Shown: positions 36,175 to 45,596 of the stretch, in pieces
Layout: every line of letters starts with the position of its first letter
Position numbering within the stretch: the stretch's first letter is position 1
DNA from: Paeniglutamicibacter psychrophenolicus
Lineage (GTDB): Bacteria; Actinomycetota; Actinomycetes; Actinomycetales; Micrococcaceae
Direction of reading: 5' to 3'
NCBI RefSeq assembly: GCF_017876575.1
Contig: NZ_JAGIOE010000001.1
Span: forward strand, 4,754,443 to 4,818,442
Length of the DNA: 64,000 bases
Translations under genes and position numbers: made by a program
The notes under the pieces: generated by a model
What the model saw: only the letters and a program-made list of their open reading frames with translations
Database searches by the model: none
What the model was told of the DNA's origin: nothing

Positions 36175-36191
36175 CAAACATTCTTTCTCCG

Positions 36192-36265
36192 AGCCCCCTG
36201 CCGGATTCGAACCGGCGACCCTCGCTTTACAAGAGCGATGCTCTGGCCAACTGAGCTAAGGAGGC
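36192..36265 (-). tRNA. tRNA-Thr (anticodon TGT)
   Basis: The cloverleaf reads acceptor GCCTCCT/AGGGGGC (one T-G pair), D arm GCTC/GAGC, anticodon stem TCGCT/AGCGA with loop CTTGTAA (anticodon TGT, reads ACA), and T arm GCCGG/CCGGC with TTCGAAT. No CCA is encoded. Its 3' side faces the lower-GC restriction-modification stretch, a common insertion position. Confidence 0.97.
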
Positions 36266-36375
36266 ATGCTGCCCGGGTCTGCCTGAACATGACCCAAGTG
36301 CAGGAACTAGCGTAACCGACATTCCTCGGCAGGATGAAACCGGCAGCGTGAAAGCCGCTGGCTCCAGTTCCATCG

Positions 36376-36412
36376 GTTGGGTGGTTCACCGGCACACGGC
36401 GAACCACCCAAC
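36376..36412 (-). terminator. Hairpin after the DsbA-like gene
   Basis: A perfect 12-bp stem GTTGGGTGGTTC/GAACCACCCAAC with a 13-base loop lies 20 bases past the stop codon in the gene's direction. There is no U-tract. Confidence 0.6.
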
Positions 36413-36432
36413 TGGATGCTGGAACTACGTTG

Positions 36433-37296
36433 TTACTTGTTCGCCTTGATTGCTGCGTCTACGACGGCACCGAAGTCGGGCTCGGCGTTCGGGTCCCACA
36501 GCTTGTCCTGGACGAACACGCTCGGGGTGCCGCCAATGGCATCGACGCGGGCTGCCGCGTCGGTGAACTTCGCGAACGGACGGAAGGTTCCGTCATTGAT
36601 GCAGCTGGCAACATCGGCGCCGTTGTCCTTGGCCAGCTGGATCAGCTGCTTGTTCTTCATTTCGCCCTCAGGGTAGTGCGCGAACACTGCCTTGGAGAAC
36701 GGAAGGTACGAGGCCGGAGCCGCATCCGCCACGCAGGCCAGTGCGTTGGCACCGCGCGAGGAGTAGTTCGTCGGCGATGCCCCGTCAAGGAACGCCACGG
36801 TGCGGTACTCGACCGTCACGTCGCCGGCGGCAAGCCAGGTGCTGATCTGGCCGGCGTACTCGGTCTCGAAGTCGGCGCAGTGCACGCAGTTGACATCGAC
36901 GTAAAGCAGCAGGTTGATCGGCTCGCCCTTGGGCGCTGCCTTGTAATCCCGCGGAGTCGGCGTCGCGCCTTCGGCCGGCGCCGCGCCCACCTTGTTGATG
37001 TCGACGGTGAGCCCGGAGGTGTCGGCAAGGGTCTTGTCTGAGGTCAGCGTAATACCGCCGGCAGCATTGCCGCCCTTCGGCACTGCGCCGGTGTCGGCAA
37101 CCGTGCCCGAGTTCTTCTGCAGGACAAGGGCAACGACCAACGCAACCACGGCGAGCACCGCCACCAAGACGCCCAACTTGATAAACAGAGACTTGCGCTT
37201 GTCAGCGGCTTCTTGGGCCGCGTGCATTTTCTTTGCCTGCTCGCGCGCGCTGGCGGTCCGCTCGGCCTTGCTCGGCCGCTGGCTATTCGATGCCAT
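36433..37296 (-). CDS. Membrane-anchored DsbA-like thioredoxin-fold protein
   Basis: The 287-residue protein has a basic cytoplasmic N-terminus, one helix (about 39-60) and an extracytoplasmic thioredoxin/DsbA domain with redox motif CVHC (Cys137, Cys140) and the cis-Pro loop GGTPSVFV. A second Cys pair (LACVAD, ASCIND) may form a structural disulfide. It should act in oxidative folding of exported proteins. A VKOR partner is not in the window. The start is ATG 37296. Confidence 0.9.
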   Translation of the reverse strand: MASNSQRPSKAERTASAREQAKKMHAAQEAADKRKSLFIKLGVLVAVLAVVALVVALVLQKNSGTVADTGAVPKGGNAAGGITLTSDKTLADTSGLTVDINKVGAAPAEGATPTPRDYKAAPKGEPINLLLYVDVNCVHCADFETEYAGQISTWLAAGDVTVEYRTVAFLDGASPTNYSSRGANALACVADAAPASYLPFSKAVFAHYPEGEMKNKQLIQLAKDNGADVASCINDGTFRPFAKFTDAAARVDAIGGTPSVFVQDKLWDPNAEPDFGAVVDAAIKANK

Positions 37297-37411
37297 AGGT
37301 CAAAACGTCCTTTAAGATTGGATTGATACTCCCCCGACCAGACCAGTTTAGGGTACGGGGGTAGCGTAGCTTAGCGCCGCCGTGTCGCTTACATCACGTA
37401 GTTACCCTAAG

Positions 37412-37429
37412 CTCAAGATCAATCTTGAG
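37412..37429. promoter_or_regulatory. Palindrome upstream of otsA, possible operator
   Basis: CTCAAGATCAATCTTGAG has perfect 8-bp arms around two bases, 22 bases before the otsA start. The stem is short and no T-run follows, so an operator is more likely than a terminator. The binding protein is unknown. Confidence 0.5.
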
Positions 37430-37450
37430 TAATAGGAACGGTGGGTCAAC

Positions 37451-38926
37451 ATGCAAACGGATCAGAAAGTCGACTACATATCCGGTAGCGAGAAACAAAG
37501 CTACGACTTCATCGTGGTGGCCAATCGACTTCCAGTGGACCGGGTAGAGGGCGAAGACGGCGAGCTGTCGTGGCGCCGCTCCCCCGGAGGCCTGGTAACA
37601 GCCATTGCCCCGGTCATGCAGGAATCAGACGGCGCCTGGGTCGGCTGGCACGGAGCCACCGGCGAGGAACTCGAGCCATTCGAAAACGACCGGATCCACC
37701 TCATTCCCGTTCCGCTGGACGACGAGGACCTGGAACTGTACTACGAAGGTTTCTCAAACTCGACCCTCTGGCCGCTCTATCACGACGTGATTGTGCCCCC
37801 TGAGTTCCACCGGACCTGGTGGGACAACTACAAGAAGGTCAACAAGCGCTTCGCCGACGCCACGGCCAAGGTTGCCGCCCCAGGCGCAACGGTATGGGTG
37901 CAGGACTACCAGCTCCAGCTTGTGCCCAAGCTCCTGCGCGAGGCGCGCCCGGACTTGCGCATCGGCTTCTTCAACCACATTCCCTTCCCGTCCCCCGGCA
38001 TCTTCTCCCAGCTTCCCTGGCGCAAGCAGATCCTCGAGGGCCTGGCCGGCGCCGATGTCGTGGGCTTCCAGCGCACCGCCGATGCCAGCAACTTCCTGCG
38101 CTGCATGCGCCGCTACACGGACCGCACGGTCAAGGGCTCGCTGGCGATCCCGCCGGCATCGCCCGAGGCCAGCGGCTCCAGCTCCAATATCTGCCGCGCC
38201 GAGGCGCACCCGATCTCCATCGACACCCAGCATGTCGCGGAGCTCGCGCACGATCCGGAGATCATCGCCCGCGCCAAGCAGATCCGCCAGGAACTGGGCA
38301 ACCCGAAGACCATCCTTCTGGGCGTGGACCGGCTCGATTACACCAAGGGAATCCGCCACCGTCTCAAGGCCTACGGCGAGTTGTTGGCCGATGGGGACAT
38401 CACGGTCGGCGAGGCTTGCCTCGTGCAGGTTGCCAGCCCCAGCCGCGAGAATGTCGAGCGCTACCAGCAACTCAAGGACCAGGTCGAGCTCATGGTCGGC
38501 AACCTCAACGGCGAGCACGACACCATGGAGCACACGGCCATCCGCTACCTGCACCATTCGTACCCGATGCGCGAAATGATTGCCCTCTACCTGGCCGCGG
38601 ACATCATGCTCGTGACCTCGCTGCGTGACGGCATGAACCTGGTGGCCAAGGAGTTCGTGGCGGCCCACACCGATGACACCGGCATGCTGGTGCTCTCCGA
38701 ATTCACTGGGGCCGCGGACCAGCTGACCCAGTCGGTGTTGGTGAACCCGCACGACATCGACGGCATGAAGTCCGGGATCATGCGTGCCCTGCTCATGGAC
38801 CCACAGGACGCTGCGCGGCGGATGCGCCGGATGCGCCGGCACCTGCGCGACCATGACGTGGCCCGCTGGTCCCAGACGTTCCTCTCCTCGCTGGACTCCC
38901 CGTTGCCGGTGGACACGCTGGTCTAG
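37451..38926 (+). CDS. otsA: Trehalose-6-phosphate synthase
   Basis: OtsA (GT20) joins UDP- or GDP-glucose to glucose-6-phosphate. The 491-residue protein has the family elements VVANRLPV, RSPGGLVTAI, WVQDYQLQLVP, FFNHIPFPSPGIF, GVDRLDYTKGIRHRL and TSLRDGMNLVAKEFV, which includes sugar-nucleotide contacts. A poorly conserved insertion (PPASPEASGSSS) interrupts about residue 240. The next gene is otsB, so the pair makes trehalose as a compatible solute and possibly for cell-envelope glycolipids. The GGAACGG stretch 13 bases before ATG 37451 is a weak ribosome site. Confidence 0.96.
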   Translation: MQTDQKVDYISGSEKQSYDFIVVANRLPVDRVEGEDGELSWRRSPGGLVTAIAPVMQESDGAWVGWHGATGEELEPFENDRIHLIPVPLDDEDLELYYEGFSNSTLWPLYHDVIVPPEFHRTWWDNYKKVNKRFADATAKVAAPGATVWVQDYQLQLVPKLLREARPDLRIGFFNHIPFPSPGIFSQLPWRKQILEGLAGADVVGFQRTADASNFLRCMRRYTDRTVKGSLAIPPASPEASGSSSNICRAEAHPISIDTQHVAELAHDPEIIARAKQIRQELGNPKTILLGVDRLDYTKGIRHRLKAYGELLADGDITVGEACLVQVASPSRENVERYQQLKDQVELMVGNLNGEHDTMEHTAIRYLHHSYPMREMIALYLAADIMLVTSLRDGMNLVAKEFVAAHTDDTGMLVLSEFTGAADQLTQSVLVNPHDIDGMKSGIMRALLMDPQDAARRMRRMRRHLRDHDVARWSQTFLSSLDSPLPVDTLV

Positions 38927-39088
38927 GCTTGAAGATGTATTGGCGCGGGTGCACGGCGGGAGTTCTTCCCGGTGCACCCGCGCATTGCATTTGCACCCAT
39001 TGCCATGGGCCAAGCCGGGAAACCTGCCCCGGCCCGGGTGTTCGTTCCATGCCCGCTTCAACTGCCTGAAAGGATCAGCTGGTTACTT

Positions 39089-39871
39089 ATGGGTCCAATA
39101 ACTCCCGACCTCGCCGATGCCATCGAATCCCTGGTCGACACCCCGATCCTGCTCATAGCCCTGGACTTCGACGGAACCTTGGCACCCTTGGTCAACCGTC
39201 CCGAGGACGCGCGTCCGTTGCCTGCCGCTTCCGAGGCCCTGGCGAAGCTGGCCGCCCTGGAGAACACCGTCACCGCGTTGATCTCCGGCCGCGACCTGGC
39301 CTCGCTGCGTGCCGTGGGCAAGCCGCCCGAGCGAACATTGTTGGTTGGCAGCCACGGCACAGAACGCTGGGCACCGGAAATCTTCGGCGCCGAGGACGAA
39401 CACATCGATCTCAGCGGCTCGCAGACCGTTGCCCTGGCCAAGGCCACCGGGATCCTGGAAGCCATCAGCGCGGCCAACCCGGGCACCACCCTTGAATACA
39501 AGCCCGCCTCGATCGTCCTGCACGTGCGGCAGGCCGCACCCGAGGTTGCCACGGCAGCCCTGCGCGCCGCCCACGAGCAGCTGGACGGAATTGAGAACCT
39601 TCAGGCCCTGGACGGCAAGGCCGTGCTGGAGGCCAGTGTGCTGGTGGGCACCAAGGGCGACGGCCTGAACTGGCTGCGCGAGGTCGCCGACGCCTCCACG
39701 GTGTTCTTTGCCGGAGACGACGTCACGGATGAGGACGCCTTTGCCGCGCTGCGCCCCGGAGACATCGGGGTAAAAATCGGGTCGGGGAAATCCAGGGCAC
39801 AATTCCGTCTTAATGGGCCCGGGGAATTGCCTGCGCTTTTGGAATCCATCCTTGATATGAGAAGCTTGTGA
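39089..39871 (+). CDS. otsB: Trehalose-6-phosphate phosphatase
   Basis: OtsB dephosphorylates trehalose-6-phosphate. The 260-residue HAD-type enzyme has nucleophile motif I ALDFDGTLAPL (Asp26, Asp28), motif II TALISGRD, motif III Lys in GKAVLEAS and motif IV AGDDVTDEDAF. The ATG at 39089 fits the family N-terminus; AAAGGAT is 14 bases upstream, which is far. The gap to otsA is 162 bases, so it may have its own promoter. Confidence 0.94.
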   Translation: MGPITPDLADAIESLVDTPILLIALDFDGTLAPLVNRPEDARPLPAASEALAKLAALENTVTALISGRDLASLRAVGKPPERTLLVGSHGTERWAPEIFGAEDEHIDLSGSQTVALAKATGILEAISAANPGTTLEYKPASIVLHVRQAAPEVATAALRAAHEQLDGIENLQALDGKAVLEASVLVGTKGDGLNWLREVADASTVFFAGDDVTDEDAFAALRPGDIGVKIGSGKSRAQFRLNGPGELPALLESILDMRSL

Positions 39872-39928
39872 TTCCATTCACTACGGACCGTCGGGCACGT
39901 ACCTGCCCGTGAAAGGATTGTTGCCCCT

Positions 39929-41053
<1,125 letters not shown>

Positions 41054-41095
41054 ACCTCCTGCTAGTTGTCGCGGGTTCCCGCGGCAATGGCCAAT

Positions 41096-41135
41096 GGCGG
41101 CCGTATTCAGCCCAGCGCTGGGTACGGCCGCCTTT
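41096..41135 (+). terminator. Terminator after the ABC ATPase gene
   Basis: A 10-bp perfect stem GGCGGCCGTA/TACGGCCGCC (41096-41105 with 41123-41132) encloses a second small stem and is followed by TTT. Confidence 0.8.
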
Positions 41136-41188
41136 GCATATCCATCCCTTTCCCCCTCCCCACCGCAGCAAGAAACGGCATCCACGCC

Positions 41189-42520
41189 ATGATCCGCCAC
41201 ACCGCCAATTGGCACGACGAACCCACCAATCATGCCCAGTCGGGCAAGCTGCCGCGCGAGACTTCCGCGGCCGCGACCCCTGCGGTGTCCGGCTCGCTGT
41301 CGATCACCGCGGCCACCGCCGACCCCGGCCTGCTGGATTTGCCCTGGCAGCTCCCGCTGGAGGACTGGCCGGCCGACACCCTGGCCCCGCTGCCGCGCGG
41401 CATTTCCCGGCACGTGGTGCGCTTCGCCATGATGGGCGGAGCAGTCATCGCCATCAAGGAAACCGGCGAACACGTGGCCCGGCACGAATACCACATGCTG
41501 CGCAAGCTGCGTAGGCTGGCCGCCCCCTGCGTGGAACCGGTCGCGGTGATCACCGGGCGCAAGGACTCCGAGGGCAACGACCTGGACCCGGTGCTGGTCA
41601 CCCGGCACCTGAAGTACTCCCTGCCCTACCGCGCCTTGTTCTCGCAGAAGCTGCGCCGCGACACACTGACCCGCCTCATCGACGCCCAGGCGCTGCTGCT
41701 GGTCCGACTGCACCTGATCGGCTTCTATTGGGGAGACGTCTCCCTGTCCAACACGCTGTTCCGGCGCGATGCAGGCTCCTTCGCCGCATACCTGGTGGAT
41801 GCCGAAACCGGCGAGCTGTACCCGGAGCTGTCCTCGGGGCAGCGCGAATACGACCTGGAAATCGCCCGGGTCAACATTGCCGGTGAACTCATGGACCTCA
41901 TGGAGGCCGGGCTGATCGAAGACACCGTGGACCCGGTGGCCACCAGCGAGGACATCCTGCACTCCTACCGCGGGCTCTGGGCCGAGCTGAACGACAAGGA
42001 ATCCTTCGACCTGTCCGAGCGCTGGAGGGTCGACGAGCGCATTCGCCGGCTCAACGAACTGGGCTTCGACGTGGAGGAAATCAGCCTCAAGACATCCCCC
42101 GACGGCGGCCAGCTGGTCATCCAGCCCAAGGTCGTTGACGCCGGGCACCACACCCGAAGGCTCTTGCGGCTCACCGGGTTGGACGTGGAGGAGGGCCAGG
42201 CCCGCAGGCTGCTCAACGACATGGATGCCTACCGGGCCAAGAAGCACCCGGACCTGGACGAGGAACTCGCCGCGGCCCATTGGGTCACCGATGTCTTTGA
42301 CCGGATCACCGGGGCGATCCCCCGCGAATTCCACGGCAAGCTGGAACCTGCCCAGATCGTTCACGAGGTCCTCGAGCACCGTTGGTACATCTCCGAGGCC
42401 CGTGGCTCCAACGTGCCCATGGAGGCGGCAGTCGCTTCCTATGTGGAGGCGGTGCTGCGCCACCGCAGGGACGAGGCCCGGCTGGTATTGGGCCCGGACG
42501 AGCAGCCAACTGGCGAATAG
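41189..42520 (+). CDS. DUF4032 protein with kinase-like fold
   Basis: The 443-residue protein matches the DUF4032 family: a kinase-like part (GAVIAIKETGEHVARHEYHML as the ATP-site Lys/Glu region, then LIGFYWGDVSLSNTLFRRDA as a catalytic loop, then AYLVDAETGEL) followed by a helical DUF4032 region (VDERIRRLNELGFDVEEI, EHRWYISEARG). This resembles the LPS-kinase/RIO-like group. Its substrate is unknown. ATG 41189 lies beyond the ATPase terminator; the frame extends to 41066 but through that hairpin. Confidence 0.82.
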   Translation: MIRHTANWHDEPTNHAQSGKLPRETSAAATPAVSGSLSITAATADPGLLDLPWQLPLEDWPADTLAPLPRGISRHVVRFAMMGGAVIAIKETGEHVARHEYHMLRKLRRLAAPCVEPVAVITGRKDSEGNDLDPVLVTRHLKYSLPYRALFSQKLRRDTLTRLIDAQALLLVRLHLIGFYWGDVSLSNTLFRRDAGSFAAYLVDAETGELYPELSSGQREYDLEIARVNIAGELMDLMEAGLIEDTVDPVATSEDILHSYRGLWAELNDKESFDLSERWRVDERIRRLNELGFDVEEISLKTSPDGGQLVIQPKVVDAGHHTRRLLRLTGLDVEEGQARRLLNDMDAYRAKKHPDLDEELAAAHWVTDVFDRITGAIPREFHGKLEPAQIVHEVLEHRWYISEARGSNVPMEAAVASYVEAVLRHRRDEARLVLGPDEQPTGE

Positions 42521-42573
42521 CCGGCCTGAATCGTTGGACTGGCTCCCGGCGAGCGGCTGATCAAAATATAGGA

Positions 42574-42777
42574 GATAATTCCACCAGGCGCTTTGTCGGC
42601 GTCCTCTGGCTTGCGGTGGCGGTGGCTGTCTTTGCGCTGCTGCGTCCCAGACTTCCGGACGATGACGGATTCGGCGGATTCCTGCCGATCTTCATCGCGC
42701 TCCTGGTGCTCGCCGCGGGAACCCCTATGACCGATCGCGGCATGGTCCGCATCCGGGATTCGGCTGCCGCCCGTTAG
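42574..42777 (+). CDS. Small membrane protein with no normal start codon
   Basis: The frame ending at 42777 encodes two hydrophobic helices (FVGVLWLAVAVAVFALL and FLPIFIALLVLAAGTP) with a charged loop between. A good ribosome site (AGGAGAT, 42570-42576) precedes the codons AAT TCC ACC AGG, where one would expect ATG. The first standard in-frame start is GTG 42616, inside the first helix. The start seems lost, perhaps through one missing base. The stop overlaps the stop of the convergent GH13 gene. Treat as a possibly broken small gene. Confidence 0.4.
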   Translation, partial: DNSTRRFVGVLWLAVAVAVFALLRPRLPDDDGFGGFLPIFIALLVLAAGTPMTDRGMVRIRDSAAAR

Positions 42778-44681
42778 CTCCACGCACCCGTTGCCTTGGC
42801 CAGGTGGAATGAAGCCCCGGGACCACTGGCACCGACCGTGACCTCCCCGGTTTCGTCCACCGCCACGTCCACGGCGTTCCCGAGCGCCAGCAGCGCGCTT
42901 CCCGGATCACCGGCCAGCTGCGCCGCGGCACCCAGGTTCGTTTCCGCGACAGGGCCGCGGGCCACCACGCAGAGCACCGAGCCGGTGGAATGTTCACGAA
43001 CCCAGACCAGCAGATTCCCTTCCGCGGCAATCCAGCGCAGCGAACCGTCAATCAGCGCGCGGTGGCCGGCGCGCAATGCCGCCAGATCGGCGTAGAGCGG
43101 GCGCAGGTCCTTGCCCCACTTTTCGGGCGCGCCCCAGGGCATGGGGGTGCGTGAATCCTCGCCGTTGAACCCGTGCAGCCCGAACTCGTCCCCGGCAAAA
43201 ACCAGCGGGATCCCCGGGAAAGCGAATTGCACGCACGCGGCGAGCTCCTGTCCTCCGTCGATCATGTGGCTGGCGGCCCGGGCCGTGTCATGGGTGTCCA
43301 GGGCGTTGGCGTTGGCAAGCCGCACCTCCCAACTGAAGCCGGCAGACATTTCCCGATGCGTCGCCACGAAGTCGGCCGCGTCGAGGCGCGCCGGCCCCGG
43401 CTGCGGCAGCCCGAAGAACCATCCGTTCTGTTCCGGCGGTTCCTCCCTGGCCAGCCATTGCCACAACGGGCGGGTGAAGTTGCTGTAGCTCACCACCCCC
43501 TGCCAGCCGTCGCCGGGCACGTCGGGAGCCGCGTCGGAGGTCGATTCGGCCAGCAGCATGGCCCCGGGCTTCACTTCCTCGATGCGTTGGCGCAGCATCC
43601 GTGCGACCTCGTGGTTCAGGTCCTCGCTCCCGCGCCGCCCGGTCATGTTGCCCACGTCGATGCGCCAGCCATCAAGGTTGAACGGCGCCTTCAGCCAGCG
43701 CACCGCCACCGAGTCATCGGCCAGGATGAAACGCTCGCGCAGGGCCGCGGAATTCCAGTTCAGCTTCGGCAGCGAGGGTACGCCCAGCCAGGCCTCGTAC
43801 TCGGTGTGCTCCTCGTTGAAGTAGTAGTACTGCCCCGTGGACGCCCCGGGATTCCGGTACGCATCAACGAACCAGTGGTGCCCGGCACCGGTGTGGTTGG
43901 TGGTCAGGTCACCCACCACACGCAGGCCGCGGGCATGGGCGGCCTCGACCAGGGAGACCAGTGCAGCATCCCCACCGAGCATCGGGTCGACCTCGTCGAA
44001 CGAGGAGGCGTCGTAGCGGTGGTTGGAGGCTGCCGGGAAGATGGGCGTCAGGTAGAGGACGGTGGCGCCCAGGTCCGCCAGGTGCCCGAGGTGTCCCTGG
44101 ATGCCGGGAAGGTCCCCGCCGTAGAACTGGCGGCTGGTCTCCGGCCCGGTGCCCCGGACAGCGGTGTCCCAATCACACGCCACCATCCATCCGGCCCGGG
44201 GCTTGTCGGCGCCCGAGTTGGCGAACCTGTCGGGGAACACCTGGTACATGACCGATTCCTTGATCCAGTCCGGGGTTGGATGCCCGGCGTGGATCCGGAA
44301 GTCGAAGGCATCGGGGACATCGCGGCGGTGCAGCCCGGCGGCGTTGAACCACCGGTAGCCCACCTCCCCCGCGGCGTCCGGGTATTGGAGGTACCAGCGG
44401 TAGCGTTGCACCGGGTTCACCATGGGCAGCGGGGCCTCGAAGAAGTCGTGGGAGCCATCGCCGCCCGCCTTGCCTGCGGGCTCCAGGTGCGGTTCGCCGT
44501 CACGCAGGCTGCGCAGCCACACGGCCGCAGGTGCCCCTGCGCCCGCGGGAACCCGGAGCCGCACCCGCAGCACCCCGCCCAGCTGCGGGGCCGCGGGGCC
44601 CAACACGTAGGCCGGTGATCCGTCGTGGTGCGGCTGCAGGGCCGGGCCCGAATCGATCCCCTGCATCCTGTCGCCGGGCAT
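42774..44681 (-). CDS. GH13 enzyme, cyclomaltodextrinase/neopullulanase-like
   Basis: The 635-residue protein has an N-terminal beta domain (about 30-130), a GH13 barrel with nucleophile Asp342 (DGWRIDVGN), acid/base Glu379 (LLAESTS) and Asp465 (LDTHDTAR), and a C-terminal beta domain. There is no signal peptide, so it should act on maltodextrins or cyclodextrins after import. It starts 6 bases after malG and is the last gene of the malE-malF-malG operon. An alternative start is ATG 44666. Confidence 0.88.
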   Translation of the reverse strand: MPGDRMQGIDSGPALQPHHDGSPAYVLGPAAPQLGGVLRVRLRVPAGAGAPAAVWLRSLRDGEPHLEPAGKAGGDGSHDFFEAPLPMVNPVQRYRWYLQYPDAAGEVGYRWFNAAGLHRRDVPDAFDFRIHAGHPTPDWIKESVMYQVFPDRFANSGADKPRAGWMVACDWDTAVRGTGPETSRQFYGGDLPGIQGHLGHLADLGATVLYLTPIFPAASNHRYDASSFDEVDPMLGGDAALVSLVEAAHARGLRVVGDLTTNHTGAGHHWFVDAYRNPGASTGQYYYFNEEHTEYEAWLGVPSLPKLNWNSAALRERFILADDSVAVRWLKAPFNLDGWRIDVGNMTGRRGSEDLNHEVARMLRQRIEEVKPGAMLLAESTSDAAPDVPGDGWQGVVSYSNFTRPLWQWLAREEPPEQNGWFFGLPQPGPARLDAADFVATHREMSAGFSWEVRLANANALDTHDTARAASHMIDGGQELAACVQFAFPGIPLVFAGDEFGLHGFNGEDSRTPMPWGAPEKWGKDLRPLYADLAALRAGHRALIDGSLRWIAAEGNLLVWVREHSTGSVLCVVARGPVAETNLGAAAQLAGDPGSALLALGNAVDVAVDETGEVTVGASGPGASFHLAKATGAWS

Positions 44682-44687
44682 GGTGCG

Positions 44688-45596
44688 CTATCCCTTCACG
44701 CCGCCGGCGGTCAGGCCGGAGGTGATGTAGCGCTGCAGGAACAAGAAGAGAGTCATCACCGGGATCGCTGCCAGCACCGCGCCCGCGGCGAACACGCCCC
44801 AGTTCTCGCTGCGCTGCTGGGCGACGTAGGAGTACAGCCCCACGGCCAGCGTCTGGGAGTCTGGGTCGGTGAGCACCACGGAGGCGATCACGAACTCGGA
44901 GGAGATCCCGATGAAGGCCAGCAGGCCCACGACGGCGAGGATCGGGGTGACCAGCGGCATGATGATCTTGAAAAACACCTGCACGTGGCTGGCCCCGTCG
45001 ATGCGCGCGGATTCGTCCAGCGAGGTCGGGACCGTGTTGAAGAACCCGTACATCAGGTAGGTGTTCACGCCCAGCGCGCCGCCGAGGTACACCATGATCA
45101 GCCCGAGCTGCGAGCCCAGGCCCAGGGCCGGGATGATGTCGCCGATGAAGTTCAGCAGCAGGAAGATCGCCACGACGGTGAGCAGCTGCGGGAACATCTG
45201 CAGCAGCAACAGGGTCAGCAGCCCGACGCGGCGGCCGGTGAAGCGCATGCGGGAGAACGCGTAGGCGGCCATCGCGCCAAGGAACACCGTGGCTGCGGAG
45301 GTGACGGTCCCGATGACCAGGGTGTTGACGAACCAGCGGCCAAAGGGCCGTTCCTGGTTGGCGAAGAGCTCCTCGAAGTTCCCGGTGCCGAACTCGGTGA
45401 ACAGGCTGCTGGCCCCGGCCATGGTGCCGGTGGGGTTCAGCGCCGCCGAGAGCACGTAGAGCAGCGGGAAGACGGAGAAGGCCGTGGCGGCAATGGCGAC
45501 CAGGTGGCGCCAGCCCTTGGCCTTGAACCATTGGCCGAAGGAGGATTTGTTTTCCGGCAGCGCTGTTGCGGTTGCCTTGGTTGTCAGGGTGCTCAT
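44688..45596 (-). CDS. malG: Maltose/maltodextrin ABC permease MalG
   Basis: The 302-residue permease has six predicted helices and the ATPase-coupling EAA loop SLDESARIDGASHVQVFFKI. Its ATG overlaps the malF stop by one base, so the two are translationally coupled and form the transmembrane heterodimer. The C-terminus ends ITSGLTAGGVKG, as in MalG proteins. Confidence 0.92.
   Translation of the reverse strand: MSTLTTKATATALPENKSSFGQWFKAKGWRHLVAIAATAFSVFPLLYVLSAALNPTGTMAGASSLFTEFGTGNFEELFANQERPFGRWFVNTLVIGTVTSAATVFLGAMAAYAFSRMRFTGRRVGLLTLLLLQMFPQLLTVVAIFLLLNFIGDIIPALGLGSQLGLIMVYLGGALGVNTYLMYGFFNTVPTSLDESARIDGASHVQVFFKIIMPLVTPILAVVGLLAFIGISSEFVIASVVLTDPDSQTLAVGLYSYVAQQRSENWGVFAAGAVLAAIPVMTLFLFLQRYITSGLTAGGVKG

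Noticed and set aside
33251-36265. Integrated element with att sites at tRNA-Thr
   Set aside because: No integrase and no repeat of the tRNA 3' end was found; only lower GC and position support transfer.
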